Below, one piece after another: positions 1 to 7,875 of a DNA stretch of 64,000 bases. The stretch covers positions 186,001 to 250,000 of the forward strand of contig NZ_ML660183.1 in NCBI RefSeq assembly GCF_007483665.1. Direction: 5' to 3'. The stretch comes from Catellatospora sichuanensis. Its GTDB lineage: Bacteria > Actinomycetota > Actinomycetes > Mycobacteriales > Micromonosporaceae. The position numbers were made by a program, and so were the translations under genes. The notes below the pieces were generated by a model. That model did not search any database, had not been told where the DNA came from, and saw only the letters and a program-made list of their open reading frames with translations. Position 1 is the stretch's first letter, and every line of letters begins with the position of its first letter.

Positions 1-25
1 GTGGCCGGAGCACCGCTCCGGCCAC
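1..25 (-). terminator. Stem-loop downstream of the acetamidase gene
   Basis: A perfect 10-bp inverted repeat (GTGGCCGGAG / CTCCGGCCAC) encloses a 5-nt loop (CACCG). It lies 22 nt past the acetamidase stop codon on the minus strand. No U-tract follows, as is usual for actinobacterial terminators. The window edge prevents checking whether it also serves a gene to the left. Confidence 0.6.
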
Positions 26-47
26 AACGCCTGATCTGATCCTGTCG

Positions 48-1052
48 TTACCGGTACGCCGCGCCCAGCGCCTTGAGCCGGTTGTGCACCCCGTCGTACG
101 CGCCGGCGCGTCCCAGGTACGCCTTGGCCACCTTGGCGACCATGGTGTAGTTGGTGTCGCAGACGTTGCCGACGGGCGCCTCACCGGCCTGGCTGACCAG
201 TTGCAGCGAGTCGAGCAGGTCGAGCCCGGTCAGCTCGGACACCCAGGTCACCAGGTCGTGCTGGCTGATCCGGAACGCGTCCTCCAGCGGCCGGGCCGAG
301 CCGGTCGCCATCAGGTGCGTGTCGGACTCCAGCCGCGGCCACGGCGTGCCGACGCCCTTGACCAGGTCGACGACGAGGACGGTCTCCATCGCGGCCTCGA
401 CCGCGACGCCGGACACCTCGCCCTGGCCCTGGCGGGCGTGGCCGTCACCGACGGCGAACAGGGCGCCCTCGACGTTGACGCCGAAGTACGCGGTCACGCC
501 GGCCCGCAGTTCCGGGGTGTCCATGTTGCCGCCGTGCGCGTCGGGCGTGATCGTCATCCGGGACTCGAACGCGCCCGGTGCGACGCCGACCGTCCCGTGC
601 ATCGGGTCCAGCGGCAGGTCCACCGTGAAGTCCGAGTTGCGGGCCGAGTAGCGGGCGACGCCCGCGGCGAGGTCGATGTCGTACACCCAGACCCGCTCTT
701 CCAGCGGCGGCTGCAGCGTCGCCGTGTGCGACGTCGACGTCAGCGCCCCGAAGTGCGGGAAGGTGCTCGACACGGCCCAGTCGCGGGCCGGGGTGATCGA
801 CACGAAGTGCAGCGCCAGGGTGTCGCCCGGCTCGGCGCCCTCCACGAAGAAGGGGCCGGTGACCGGGTTGAGGTACGGGAACCGGCAGACCTGCGAGGGC
901 AGGTCGCCGAATCCCCGCACCACGCCGCCGAAGCAGTCCTCGGTGCGGATCTTGAGCACGTCCCCGGGGCGGACCTTCGCCACGGGCGGGTTGGGCCCGA
1001 AGGTGTAGGCCAGCTGCTCCGGCGTCGGGTTGAACTCGATGTACTCGCTCAC
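48..1052 (-). CDS. Acetamidase/formamidase family protein
   Basis: Predicted cytoplasmic amide hydrolase (FmdA_AmdA family, 334 aa) that releases ammonia and a carboxylate from short-chain amides. The sequence is collinear with the family: an N-terminal PGDVLKIRTEDCFGG stretch, a PFFVEGAEPGDTLAL stretch, the DAHGGNMDTPEL segment and the GDGHARQGQGEVSG signature in the middle. The GTG start at 1052 overlaps the permease stop codon as GTGA, so the two are translationally coupled. An open frame extends upstream in this phase to 1601, but that is only the shadow of the permease. The neighbouring permease suggests uptake and deamination of an amide or amino-acid derivative as a nitrogen source. 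The substrate cannot be read from sequence. Confidence 0.88.
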   Translation of the reverse strand: MSEYIEFNPTPEQLAYTFGPNPPVAKVRPGDVLKIRTEDCFGGVVRGFGDLPSQVCRFPYLNPVTGPFFVEGAEPGDTLALHFVSITPARDWAVSSTFPHFGALTSTSHTATLQPPLEERVWVYDIDLAAGVARYSARNSDFTVDLPLDPMHGTVGVAPGAFESRMTITPDAHGGNMDTPELRAGVTAYFGVNVEGALFAVGDGHARQGQGEVSGVAVEAAMETVLVVDLVKGVGTPWPRLESDTHLMATGSARPLEDAFRISQHDLVTWVSELTGLDLLDSLQLVSQAGEAPVGNVCDTNYTMVAKVAKAYLGRAGAYDGVHNRLKALGAAYR

Positions 1053-2518
1053 GCGGCGTCCACGCCGCCTTCGGTGCCGCCGACGCCGGACAGCTTCGGG
1101 CGGCGGCCCATCGCGAACAGCACGCCGAGCACGACCAGGCCGAGGCCGATCCAGATGAAGCCGGTGATCTGGGTGTAGAGCTTCATGTTGATGAGCACCG
1201 CCACCAGCAGGCCCGCGCCTACCACCGGCACGACCAGGTGCAGCAGCCAGTTGCGGCTGCCGTTGCGCACCACGTAGTGCCAGATGACCGCGGCGTGCAG
1301 CAGCAGCCAGGCCACCATCGCGCCGAAGTTCACCATCGTGGCGATGAGCGTGATGGTGTCCTCGCCCTTCTCGGTGAGGTAGTACAGCGCGGTGCCGCTG
1401 ATGGCCAGCGAGACACCGGCGGTGAACAGGACCGCGTTGACCGGCGACGCGTGCTTGCTGGACACCTTGGCCAGGAACTTGGGCAGCTGCTTGTCGCGGG
1501 CCATCGCGAACAGCAGGCGCGACAGCGCGGTCTGGGCGACCATCGAGTCGGGCAGGCCCCACGCGATCGCGGTGGCGACCAGGCACAGCGTGGCCAGCCA
1601 CGGGGCGCCCGCGGCGACCTCGGCAGCGGCGTAGAAGGCGTTGCCGATGGTCGCGGCGTCGCCGTTGATCAGGCCGGCCGGGTCCGTGACGAACAGCGAC
1701 GCCACCCAGGTCTGGGCGATGAAGATCAGACCGGCGAGCAGCAGCACGACGGCCATGGCGCGGCCGACCTGGCGGGCGCCGCCCTTGCTCTCCTCGGCCA
1801 GCATCGAGATGCCGTCGAAGCCCAGGAAGCTGAGCGCGGCGACCGACACCGAACCGAGCACGATGCCGAAGCTGAAGTTGTCGGAGTTGAAGAAGGCGGT
1901 GGTCCAGTCGCCGTTGCCGCGGCCGTCGGCCATGCCGATGATGCCCATGACCAGGAAGATGCCGAGGACGATGAGTTCACCGGCGATCATGATGTTGATG
2001 GCCATCGCGGTGAGCCGGATCCCGAAGTAGTTGATCACGGCGTTGATGGCGACGAAGCCGACCAGCCAGATCCACGCCGACACCGACGGCACCGCCGCCT
2101 CGATGGTGACCGAGGCGACCAGGTAGAGCAGGCCCGGGACCAGGAAGTAGTCGAGCATGATGGCCCAGCCGGCGATGAAGCCGACCGGTGCGGCGATGCC
2201 GCGGCCCGCATAGTTGTAGACGGAACCGGCGATCGGGAACGCCTTGATCATCTGCGCGTACGACGAGGCGGTGAACAGCATGACGATCAGGCCGGCGATG
2301 TAGGCCAGCGCCACCATGCCCTGCGAGGCCGCGTACACCGAACCGAAGATCGCGAACGGCGCGATCGGCACCATGTAGATGAGACCGTAGAACAGCAAAT
2401 CGGTGAAGGTGAGCGAGCGGCGCAGCTGCGGGGTGTACCCGAATGTGCTGAGCTCGGGGTCACCGGCCGGCGTGGCCGCGTCCCCCGTGGCCGCCGTGGC
2501 AGGCGTTAGCACGGACAT
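1049..2518 (-). CDS. APC-superfamily amino acid permease
   Basis: Integral membrane transporter of 489 aa with about 12 hydrophobic segments, beginning near residue 35 (LLFYGLIYMVPIAPFAIFG). It carries the family hallmarks: a glycine-rich first half, FLGFDGISMLAEESKGG in the middle, and RLLFAMARDKQLP after helix 7. The ATG at 2518 is preceded by GGAGG with an 8-nt gap. It is the first gene of a coupled pair with the acetamidase, so the cargo is probably an amide, amine or amino acid that feeds that enzyme. The family is ethanolamine/putrescine/amino-acid permease-like; I cannot assign a substrate. The HTH gene upstream on the same strand is a candidate regulator. Confidence 0.9.
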   Translation of the reverse strand: MSVLTPATAATGDAATPAGDPELSTFGYTPQLRRSLTFTDLLFYGLIYMVPIAPFAIFGSVYAASQGMVALAYIAGLIVMLFTASSYAQMIKAFPIAGSVYNYAGRGIAAPVGFIAGWAIMLDYFLVPGLLYLVASVTIEAAVPSVSAWIWLVGFVAINAVINYFGIRLTAMAINIMIAGELIVLGIFLVMGIIGMADGRGNGDWTTAFFNSDNFSFGIVLGSVSVAALSFLGFDGISMLAEESKGGARQVGRAMAVVLLLAGLIFIAQTWVASLFVTDPAGLINGDAATIGNAFYAAAEVAAGAPWLATLCLVATAIAWGLPDSMVAQTALSRLLFAMARDKQLPKFLAKVSSKHASPVNAVLFTAGVSLAISGTALYYLTEKGEDTITLIATMVNFGAMVAWLLLHAAVIWHYVVRNGSRNWLLHLVVPVVGAGLLVAVLINMKLYTQITGFIWIGLGLVVLGVLFAMGRRPKLSGVGGTEGGVDAA

Positions 2519-2644
2519 AACCGGAGCCTCCAGTAGTTGTCTGATGTTCGACGTAGAGTGGCGCGACGTTCACGCCAACGTCTCATTTGCGAGCACTACC
2601 GTTGCGCCGCATAGATGTCCGATCCGGACAAGTACTCACACCGG

Positions 2645-3061
2645 CTAGTTGTCCGGGCCATCCAATGCGGCCAGCGCATCCCGGACGAACGGATGAGTCG
2701 CCGACAGGTTCGTGTCCGCCAGCACCATCGACAGCAGTCGCCGCGCATCGTCGACCGAGGCGTCCCCGGCCTCCTTGCGCCGGCGGCGCCGCCCGTCGCT
2801 GGCCTGCTGCTCGGCCCGCACCGCCGGATACATGCCCGACAGCAGGCCGCCCGTCTGCAGCACCTCGTCGCAGCGGCGCGCCAGGTCCTCGGTCGGCCAG
2901 CGCTCACCCGACTCGACCTTGGCGATCATCGCCTCGCTGTGCGGCATCCGCTGCGCCAGCCTGCCCTGCGAATACCCGCGCACGCCACGCCACCAGCGCA
3001 GCTGCGCCGCGAAATCCCGCGCCGCCGACGCCTGCGCGCGGCCCGTCAAGGGCTCGGTCAT
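2645..3061 (-). CDS. XRE-type helix-turn-helix regulator
   Basis: A 138-aa DNA-binding protein. A Cro/C1-type HTH spans roughly residues 20-75 (RGYSQGRLAQRMPHSEAMIA, then KVESGERWPTEDLARRC). The C-terminal 50 residues are charged with no recognised domain, and there is no DUF5753 extension as in the larger actinobacterial XRE proteins. The ATG at 3061 is preceded by GGAGG at 6 nt; the longer frame reaching 3214 lacks support. It lies 126 nt upstream of the permease-acetamidase pair on the same strand and divergent from the GntR gene, so it may control the amide operon. That is inferred from position only. Confidence 0.8.
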   Translation of the reverse strand: MTEPLTGRAQASAARDFAAQLRWWRGVRGYSQGRLAQRMPHSEAMIAKVESGERWPTEDLARRCDEVLQTGGLLSGMYPAVRAEQQASDGRRRRRKEAGDASVDDARRLLSMVLADTNLSATHPFVRDALAALDGPDN

Positions 3062-3194
3062 GCCCCGCCTCCGAGGGGTCAGTGTCCACAAAGGACGAAC
3101 CGTACCGCCCCACCCCCTGCGGCTGAAATCACGAGCCAGTAAACAACACCGAACCGCAGCAGTCCATGCATGAATACCCGTGAACGAACATGAC

Positions 3195-3205
3195 TGGTCA
3201 GACCA
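3195..3205. promoter_or_regulatory. FadR/GntR-type operator
   Basis: The sequence TGGTCAGACCA is a perfect palindrome (TGGTC-A-GACCA) inside GACTGGTCAGACCACTT. It matches the TGGTNNNACCA core bound by FadR-subfamily GntR regulators. It sits 37 bp upstream of the GntR gene start; further GGTCA/TGACC half-sites follow to 3220. Autoregulation of the 3242-4680 operon is the simplest reading. Confidence 0.7.
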
Positions 3206-3241
3206 CTTGACCACCTGACCGGTGTCGTCGATGGTGGACGT

Positions 3242-3967
3242 ATGACATTCGCGAAGATCGAACGACGATCACTGCCCGGCGAGGTCTACGACCGCGTGCT
3301 CGGCGAACTCGTCGCCGGCTCGCTCGCCCCCGGCCAGGCGCTGCCCAGCGAACGGGCCCTCGCCGAAGCGCTCGGCGTCAGCCGCCCCGCCGTACGCGAG
3401 GCGATCGGGCGCATGGCCCACGCCGGCCTGGTCAAGGTCCGCCAGGGCGGCGCCACCACCGTCAGCGACTTCCGCCGCACCGGCGGCCTCGACATCCTCC
3501 CCCACCTGCTGCTGCCCGGCGGCGACATCGACCTCACCGTCGCCCGCAGCATCCTCGAAGCACGCCTGGCGATCGGCCCCATCGTCGCCGGGCTGGCCGC
3601 CGAACGCCACGGCCACAACAACGCCGCCACCCTGGACGCGGCCGTCGCGGCCATCGAGACCGACACCGACCCCGTCGGCCGCCAGCGCCAGGCACTGGCC
3701 TTCTGGGAACACGTCGTCGACGCGGCCGACTCCGTCGCGTTCCGGCTGATGTTCAACAGCCTGCGCGCCGCCTACGAACCTGCCCTCGTAGCCCTGTCGA
3801 CCGTCATGGCCGACGAGGTCAACCGCGTCGGCGACTACCGCGCCCTGGCCCGCGCCATCACCACCGGCGACGCCGACGATGCCCGCCACCAGGCCCACGA
3901 ACTGCTCAGCCACGCCACCCAGGCCCTCCTGCACGCCCTCGACCTGCTGGAAGGAGACCGACCATGA
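3242..3967 (+). CDS. FadR-subfamily GntR transcriptional regulator
   Basis: A 241-aa regulator. The N-terminal winged HTH (residues 9-75) includes LAPGQALPSERALAEALGVS and RPAVREAIGRM, the typical GntR signature. The C-terminal all-helical FCD ligand-binding domain spans about residues 90-230 and retains candidate metal/ligand residues such as the His of FWEHVVDAAD and the late H in DDARHQAHELLSH. A FadR-like operator lies just upstream, so it probably represses itself. Its stop overlaps the ATG of the fatty-acid-hydroxylase-like gene (ATGA), which links the regulator to lipid metabolism. The effector is unknown (acyl-CoA or a small organic acid). Confidence 0.88.
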   Translation: MTFAKIERRSLPGEVYDRVLGELVAGSLAPGQALPSERALAEALGVSRPAVREAIGRMAHAGLVKVRQGGATTVSDFRRTGGLDILPHLLLPGGDIDLTVARSILEARLAIGPIVAGLAAERHGHNNAATLDAAVAAIETDTDPVGRQRQALAFWEHVVDAADSVAFRLMFNSLRAAYEPALVALSTVMADEVNRVGDYRALARAITTGDADDARHQAHELLSHATQALLHALDLLEGDRP

Positions 3968-4680
3968 CCCGAGCCGAAAAAGCCGCCGCCGAGCGAGCCG
4001 CCCGCGACCGGCTCGCCGCCGACGAAGCCACCGGACCGGCCCGCACGGCTGTGACCCTGCCACGGACGTTCCGCCGATTCTGGTACCACCCCAGCCCGTG
4101 GATGATCCTCGCCGTGCTGGGCTCCGCCGTCGCCTGGCGTACCACCGAAGGCGGCTGGACCCTCGCCGACCTGCGCGCACCGGCACTGCTCGTGGCCGCG
4201 TTCCCCGCCCTCGAATGGGTCGTGCACGTGTTCGTCCTGCACTGGCGACCCCACCGGATCGCCGGCCTGACCATCGACTCCGAACTGGCCCGCGACCACC
4301 GCCGCCACCACGCCGACCCCCGCGACACCCCACTGGTCTTCATCCCGTGGCGGTCGCTGACCCTCGTCATCGCCGCCTACACCACCGTCGCGCTGCTCGC
4401 GTTCCCCCGGCTCGGCGAGGCGCTCACCTTCATCGGCAGCGTCGCCGCCCTCGGCCTGCTCTACGAGTGGACGCACTACCTGATCCACAGCGACTACCGG
4501 CCGCGCGGACGGCTCTACCGCGCCGTATGGCGCAACCACCGGCTGCACCACTACAAGAACGAGCACTACTGGTTCACCGTGACCACCGCCGGCACCGCCG
4601 ACCGGCTGCTGCGCACCTACCCCGACCCGGCGACGGTGCCGACCTCGGCCACGGCCCGCAACCTGCACGCGACGCCCTGA
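3964..4680 (+). CDS. Fatty acid hydroxylase / sterol desaturase superfamily protein
   Basis: A 238-aa membrane di-iron oxygenase candidate. Hydrophobic segments surround histidine clusters typical of the superfamily: EWVVHVFVLHW (about 80), RDHRRHH (about 102), EWTHYLIH (about 166) and NHRLHHYKNEHYWF (about 188). These supply the eight or more His needed for the metal centre, so the enzyme should be active. The substrate would be a fatty acyl chain, sterol or carotenoid. It is translationally coupled to a FadR-type regulator carrying a FadR-like operator, which favours an acyl substrate. Confidence 0.85.
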   Translation: MTRAEKAAAERAARDRLAADEATGPARTAVTLPRTFRRFWYHPSPWMILAVLGSAVAWRTTEGGWTLADLRAPALLVAAFPALEWVVHVFVLHWRPHRIAGLTIDSELARDHRRHHADPRDTPLVFIPWRSLTLVIAAYTTVALLAFPRLGEALTFIGSVAALGLLYEWTHYLIHSDYRPRGRLYRAVWRNHRLHHYKNEHYWFTVTTAGTADRLLRTYPDPATVPTSATARNLHATP

Positions 4681-4698
4681 CCCGCGGCGCACACACGG

Positions 4699-4731
4699 AC
4701 GGGGGCGGTGATCGATGATCACCGCCCCCGT
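4699..4731. terminator. Bidirectional terminator hairpin
   Basis: A perfect 15-bp stem (ACGGGGGCGGTGATC / GATCACCGCCCCCGT) with a 3-nt loop (GAT). It lies between two convergent genes, 18 nt after the hydroxylase stop and 13 nt after the acetyltransferase stop, so it can end transcription from both sides. Confidence 0.9.
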
Positions 4732-4744
4732 CGCACGACCCGGC

Positions 4745-5338
4745 CTAACGCGCCTCGCGCCACATCGGGTACATCGGCGGACCGCCGCCGGGCAGGTGGT
4801 ATGCCTCGCCCAGCAGCGTGAAGCCGTGCCGCAGGTACAGGTCCCGCGACCCCTGCGTCGACGCCTCCAGGTAGGAGGGCACGCCCGCGGCGTCCAGCAA
4901 CGCCAGCCGCCGTGTCAGCAGCTGCCCGCCCAGCCCTGCGCCCTGCCGTCCCGGCCGGACGGCCAGCAGCGCGAGGTGCCAGTGCGGGCCGGCGTGCGGG
5001 TGGTGCTCCGCGAACACCTCGTCCAGCAGCGTGAACCGGTCCAGGTGCGGACCGGCCACCTCCGCCAGCCGCTCGTCGTAGCCGTCGATCCACGGCGCTT
5101 CGACCGTGTTGTCGAACCACACCGCGACCGCATCGTCACCGATCACGTCCACGGCGCCGTACGCGAGCGCGTGCTCGGCGAACCAGCCGAACTGGACGCC
5201 CATGATGCGCTCCCGCTCGGCCGCGTCGTCCATCAGCCACGCCGAAACGGCCAGCTGCTGGAACGACGCGGCGATGAGCCGGCCCGCGGCCGCGGTGTCG
5301 ACGGCCGTGGCCGCCTGCGCCGCGTCATTTCCGGTCAT
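4745..5338 (-). CDS. GNAT family N-acetyltransferase
   Basis: A 197-aa acetyltransferase. The acetyl-CoA binding motif A is seen as LLAVRPGRQGAGLGGQLL at about residues 125-142. The C-terminal YLEASTQGSRDLYLRHGF segment is the usual beta6-alpha4 region. The target is unknown. The ATG at 5338 overlaps the permease stop codon (ATGA), making this the third gene of a GPP34-permease-GNAT operon. It might modify the transported compound, but nothing in the sequence shows this. Confidence 0.88.
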   Translation of the reverse strand: MTGNDAAQAATAVDTAAAGRLIAASFQQLAVSAWLMDDAAERERIMGVQFGWFAEHALAYGAVDVIGDDAVAVWFDNTVEAPWIDGYDERLAEVAGPHLDRFTLLDEVFAEHHPHAGPHWHLALLAVRPGRQGAGLGGQLLTRRLALLDAAGVPSYLEASTQGSRDLYLRHGFTLLGEAYHLPGGGPPMYPMWREAR

Positions 5339-6846
5339 GCCGTGACCTTGTCAGCCTCCGCGGCCGGGTTCGCGGCCGTCTTCGTCTGACCGGCCTCGAC
5401 GCCCCGGCCGATGCCCTGGTAGAGGGCCGGCTTGCCGCTGCGCAGCACCAGCGCGACGATCACGCCGATGACCGCGAGCACCAGGTACAGGCCGGGCAGG
5501 ATCCAGCGGACCGGGTCCGACTCCTCGAGCATCAGCATGGTGCCGTAGTCGCGCACGGTCTGCTGGGCGGCCCAGATGAGGAACACCGCGGCGATGATCG
5601 GGGCGACCAGGCGCGTCCACACGTTCTCGCCGCGCTTGTCCCTGACGAAGTACACCACCACGGCGACGCTGGTCGCCGCGAGCAGCAGCAGGATGCCGAA
5701 GCCGCCGGTCATGCCCAGCCAGAAGAACAGGTGCAGGAACGGGTCCCAGCCGGCCAGCGCGTACACCGCGATGAACGCGAAGCCGACGACGCTCTGCAGC
5801 AGCGACGCCGCGACCGGGGCGCCCGAGCGGGCACCGGTGCGGGACAGCGGGCGCGGCAGCACGCCCTCACGCGCCAGCGCGAACGTGTACCGGGCGACGG
5901 TGTTGTGGTACGACACCATCGCCGCGAAGATGCTGGTCACCAGCAGCACGTTGCCGATGTCGGCGAAGACGGTGCCCAGGTGCTCCCCGGCCAGCGCGAA
6001 GATCAGGTCGGCCTGCGCGGCGTGCGCGATCGACTGCTCCACGATGTGGTCCGGGCCGGTGGCGACGGTCAGCGACCACGAGGTGAGCGCGTACACGAAC
6101 ACCATGACCGCGAGGCCGCCGAAGGTGGCCAGCGCGATGGTGCGCCGCGCGTCGCGGGACTCCTCGGAGAACACCGGGCCGGCCTCGAAGCCGGTGAAGC
6201 CGGTGACGGTGACGACCAGCACCGCGCCCAGCGCACCGGGCACGAACAGGTTGTCCGGGGCGAACGCGGCGAAGCTGACGCCACCGTCGCCCGGGTTGGC
6301 CAGGAACACCAGGTCGTAGATGAGCACGATGAGCAGCTCGGCGCCGAGCAGGATCAGCAGCACCTTGCTGTTGAGCTCGACCCGGGCCATGCCCAGCACG
6401 GTGACCAGGGCCCAGCTGACCAGCGCGATGATCCACCAGGCGATGTCGACGCCGAACATCACGTTCAGCAGGCCGTTGGCGGCGGCGCCGAAGATGCCGT
6501 AGAGGCCGACCTGCAGCAGGTTGTAGGCCAGCAGCGCGACGAGCGCGGCGCCGACGCCGGCCGGGCGGCCCAGGCCCTGGGAGATGTAGGAGTAGAACGC
6601 GCCGGCGTTGCGGATGTGGCGCGACATCGCCACGTAGCCGACGGTGAACAGGCCCAGCGCGGCACCGATGATCAGGATGCCCAGCGGGAAGCCGATGACC
6701 TGGACATTGGCCCAGCCGGCGACGATGACGCCGCCGATGACCATGAGGGGGGCGGCCGCGGTCAGCGCGAACGACGCCACGGACGCCGAACCGAGCCGGT
6801 CGGCGGCCAGTGCCGACGACAGCGCGGAGCTAGGGGGTGCGGACAC
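5335..6846 (-). CDS. APC-superfamily amino acid permease
   Basis: A membrane transporter of 503 aa with about 12 hydrophobic segments. Diagnostic stretches are GYVAMSRHIRNAGAFYSYIS in helix 2-3 and TGFTGFEAGPVFSEESRDAR in the middle, both typical of the family. The GTG start at 6846 has AGGAG at 7 nt. It is clearly diverged from the other permease (1049-2518), so this is not a recent duplication. It lies between the GPP34 gene (48 nt upstream) and a coupled acetyltransferase. Substrate unknown. Confidence 0.9.
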   Translation of the reverse strand: MSAPPSSALSSALAADRLGSASVASFALTAAAPLMVIGGVIVAGWANVQVIGFPLGILIIGAALGLFTVGYVAMSRHIRNAGAFYSYISQGLGRPAGVGAALVALLAYNLLQVGLYGIFGAAANGLLNVMFGVDIAWWIIALVSWALVTVLGMARVELNSKVLLILLGAELLIVLIYDLVFLANPGDGGVSFAAFAPDNLFVPGALGAVLVVTVTGFTGFEAGPVFSEESRDARRTIALATFGGLAVMVFVYALTSWSLTVATGPDHIVEQSIAHAAQADLIFALAGEHLGTVFADIGNVLLVTSIFAAMVSYHNTVARYTFALAREGVLPRPLSRTGARSGAPVAASLLQSVVGFAFIAVYALAGWDPFLHLFFWLGMTGGFGILLLLAATSVAVVVYFVRDKRGENVWTRLVAPIIAAVFLIWAAQQTVRDYGTMLMLEESDPVRWILPGLYLVLAVIGVIVALVLRSGKPALYQGIGRGVEAGQTKTAANPAAEADKVTA

Positions 6847-6864
6847 GGTGTTGCTCCTTACAGA

Positions 6865-6890
6865 GGGGTGGGGGGTGTTGGGGGGTGGGG
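6865..6890 (+). other. Four-tract G-quadruplex motif in operon spacer
   Basis: Four G-runs (G4, G6, G6, G4) separated by 1, 4 and 1 nt lie on the plus strand in the 48-nt spacer between the GPP34 and permease genes, upstream of the permease AGGAG. The mRNA from the minus strand is C-rich here, so a quadruplex would form on the transcription template strand. Confidence 0.6.
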
Positions 6891-6894
6891 TGGT

Positions 6895-7512
6895 TCAGGT
6901 GAGGGTTCCCACGGCCTTGCTGACAGCCAGCTCGGTCTCGGCGATCAGAATCCGCAGCGGCTCGTCGAGCGCCGCGATGACCAGGGACAGGGCGCGCCCT
7001 CGGACGTCGTCCCAGGCGAAGGTGTTGCTCAGGCCGGTGGCGAAGGTCAGCCCGGCGAGGATCCGGTCCTCGACGGACATCTCCTCCTGGCGGCGCAGCC
7101 TGCCGATGATCCTGGCAGTGGGCCAGGCTGCGTCGTTGACGGAAACCGGCATGTATCGGCGCTGCACGCCCAGCAGTCGGCGCGTCTCGACCAGTTGGAG
7201 CGCCCCCGTGGCGGTCATCCTGACGGCGATGTCGGCCTCGGCGGTGCGCCCGAGGAACGCGAGCCAGTCCCGTACCGGGTGCAGTTGCGGCTCTGCCAGC
7301 AACTGCCCGTGTACGCGGGCGACCAGCGCGTCGGCCGGCGGCGGCGCGTTGCGCACCGCCACCCCCTCGACGGCAGGACGCACCAGGTCCAGCATGCACA
7401 ACTCGGCCAGCAGCGCGGCTGCCAGTCCGAATCCGACGGCTTTGGCGTGCAGCCGGGAGTCGCCGCTGACATCGTCATGCGTCATCAAGTAGAACTCGTC
7501 GGCTATCGGCAC
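6895..7512 (-). CDS. GPP34 (GOLPH3-like) family protein
   Basis: A 205-aa protein of the GPP34 family, named after eukaryotic Golgi phosphoprotein 3/Vps74, which binds phosphoinositides. Actinomycetes carry many copies of unknown role. The typical start (ADEFYLMTHDDVSG) and helical repeat pattern (LAAALLAELCMLDLV) are seen. The GTG start is at 7512. It is the first gene of the operon with the permease and acetyltransferase. A membrane-associated or regulatory role is possible; nothing here proves one. Confidence 0.8.
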   Translation of the reverse strand: MPIADEFYLMTHDDVSGDSRLHAKAVGFGLAAALLAELCMLDLVRPAVEGVAVRNAPPPADALVARVHGQLLAEPQLHPVRDWLAFLGRTAEADIAVRMTATGALQLVETRRLLGVQRRYMPVSVNDAAWPTARIIGRLRRQEEMSVEDRILAGLTFATGLSNTFAWDDVRGRALSLVIAALDEPLRILIAETELAVSKAVGTLT

Positions 7513-7875
7513 GAGAACGCACCCTACAGAATGGATCTACCCGCTGTCACCGCCGAGCACTCACTGTTTACCTACGCACATCCGCAGGTAGCGTCCGGTT
7601 TGGACCCCACGGAGCAGTTGCTCCGGCAATATTCCCGGCGCGGTTCGCGCCCCGCCGGATCCACGGCACGAAAACCTGCGCACGCCATCCAGGCCCCCGC
7701 CTGCACCGCACTCCGGCCGACCGCACCACTTCATCGATATGAGCCCGGCCGGCAGAGCGGCACACCGCACAAACAGAGCGGCCCCGCCGCCGCACCGGCC
7801 CGCGAGGGACCGGCACGGGCGACGGGACCGCCCGGCAACCTGGTGGCTGCCGACCTCAGCAGGCCGGGCAGCCCG
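7513..7875. other. Intergenic region without a recognisable gene
   Basis: This 363-nt stretch lies between the carboxypeptidase stop (7876) and the GPP34 start (7512), both on the minus strand. It should hold the GPP34 promoter. Base composition stays GC-rich, with a slightly AT-richer patch near 7555-7640. I see no convincing ORF, hairpin or repeat. Confidence 0.6.

Noticed and set aside
48-1601. N-terminal extension of the acetamidase
   Set aside because: It overlaps the permease gene in antiparallel codon shadow; the GTG at 1052 is coupled to the permease stop.
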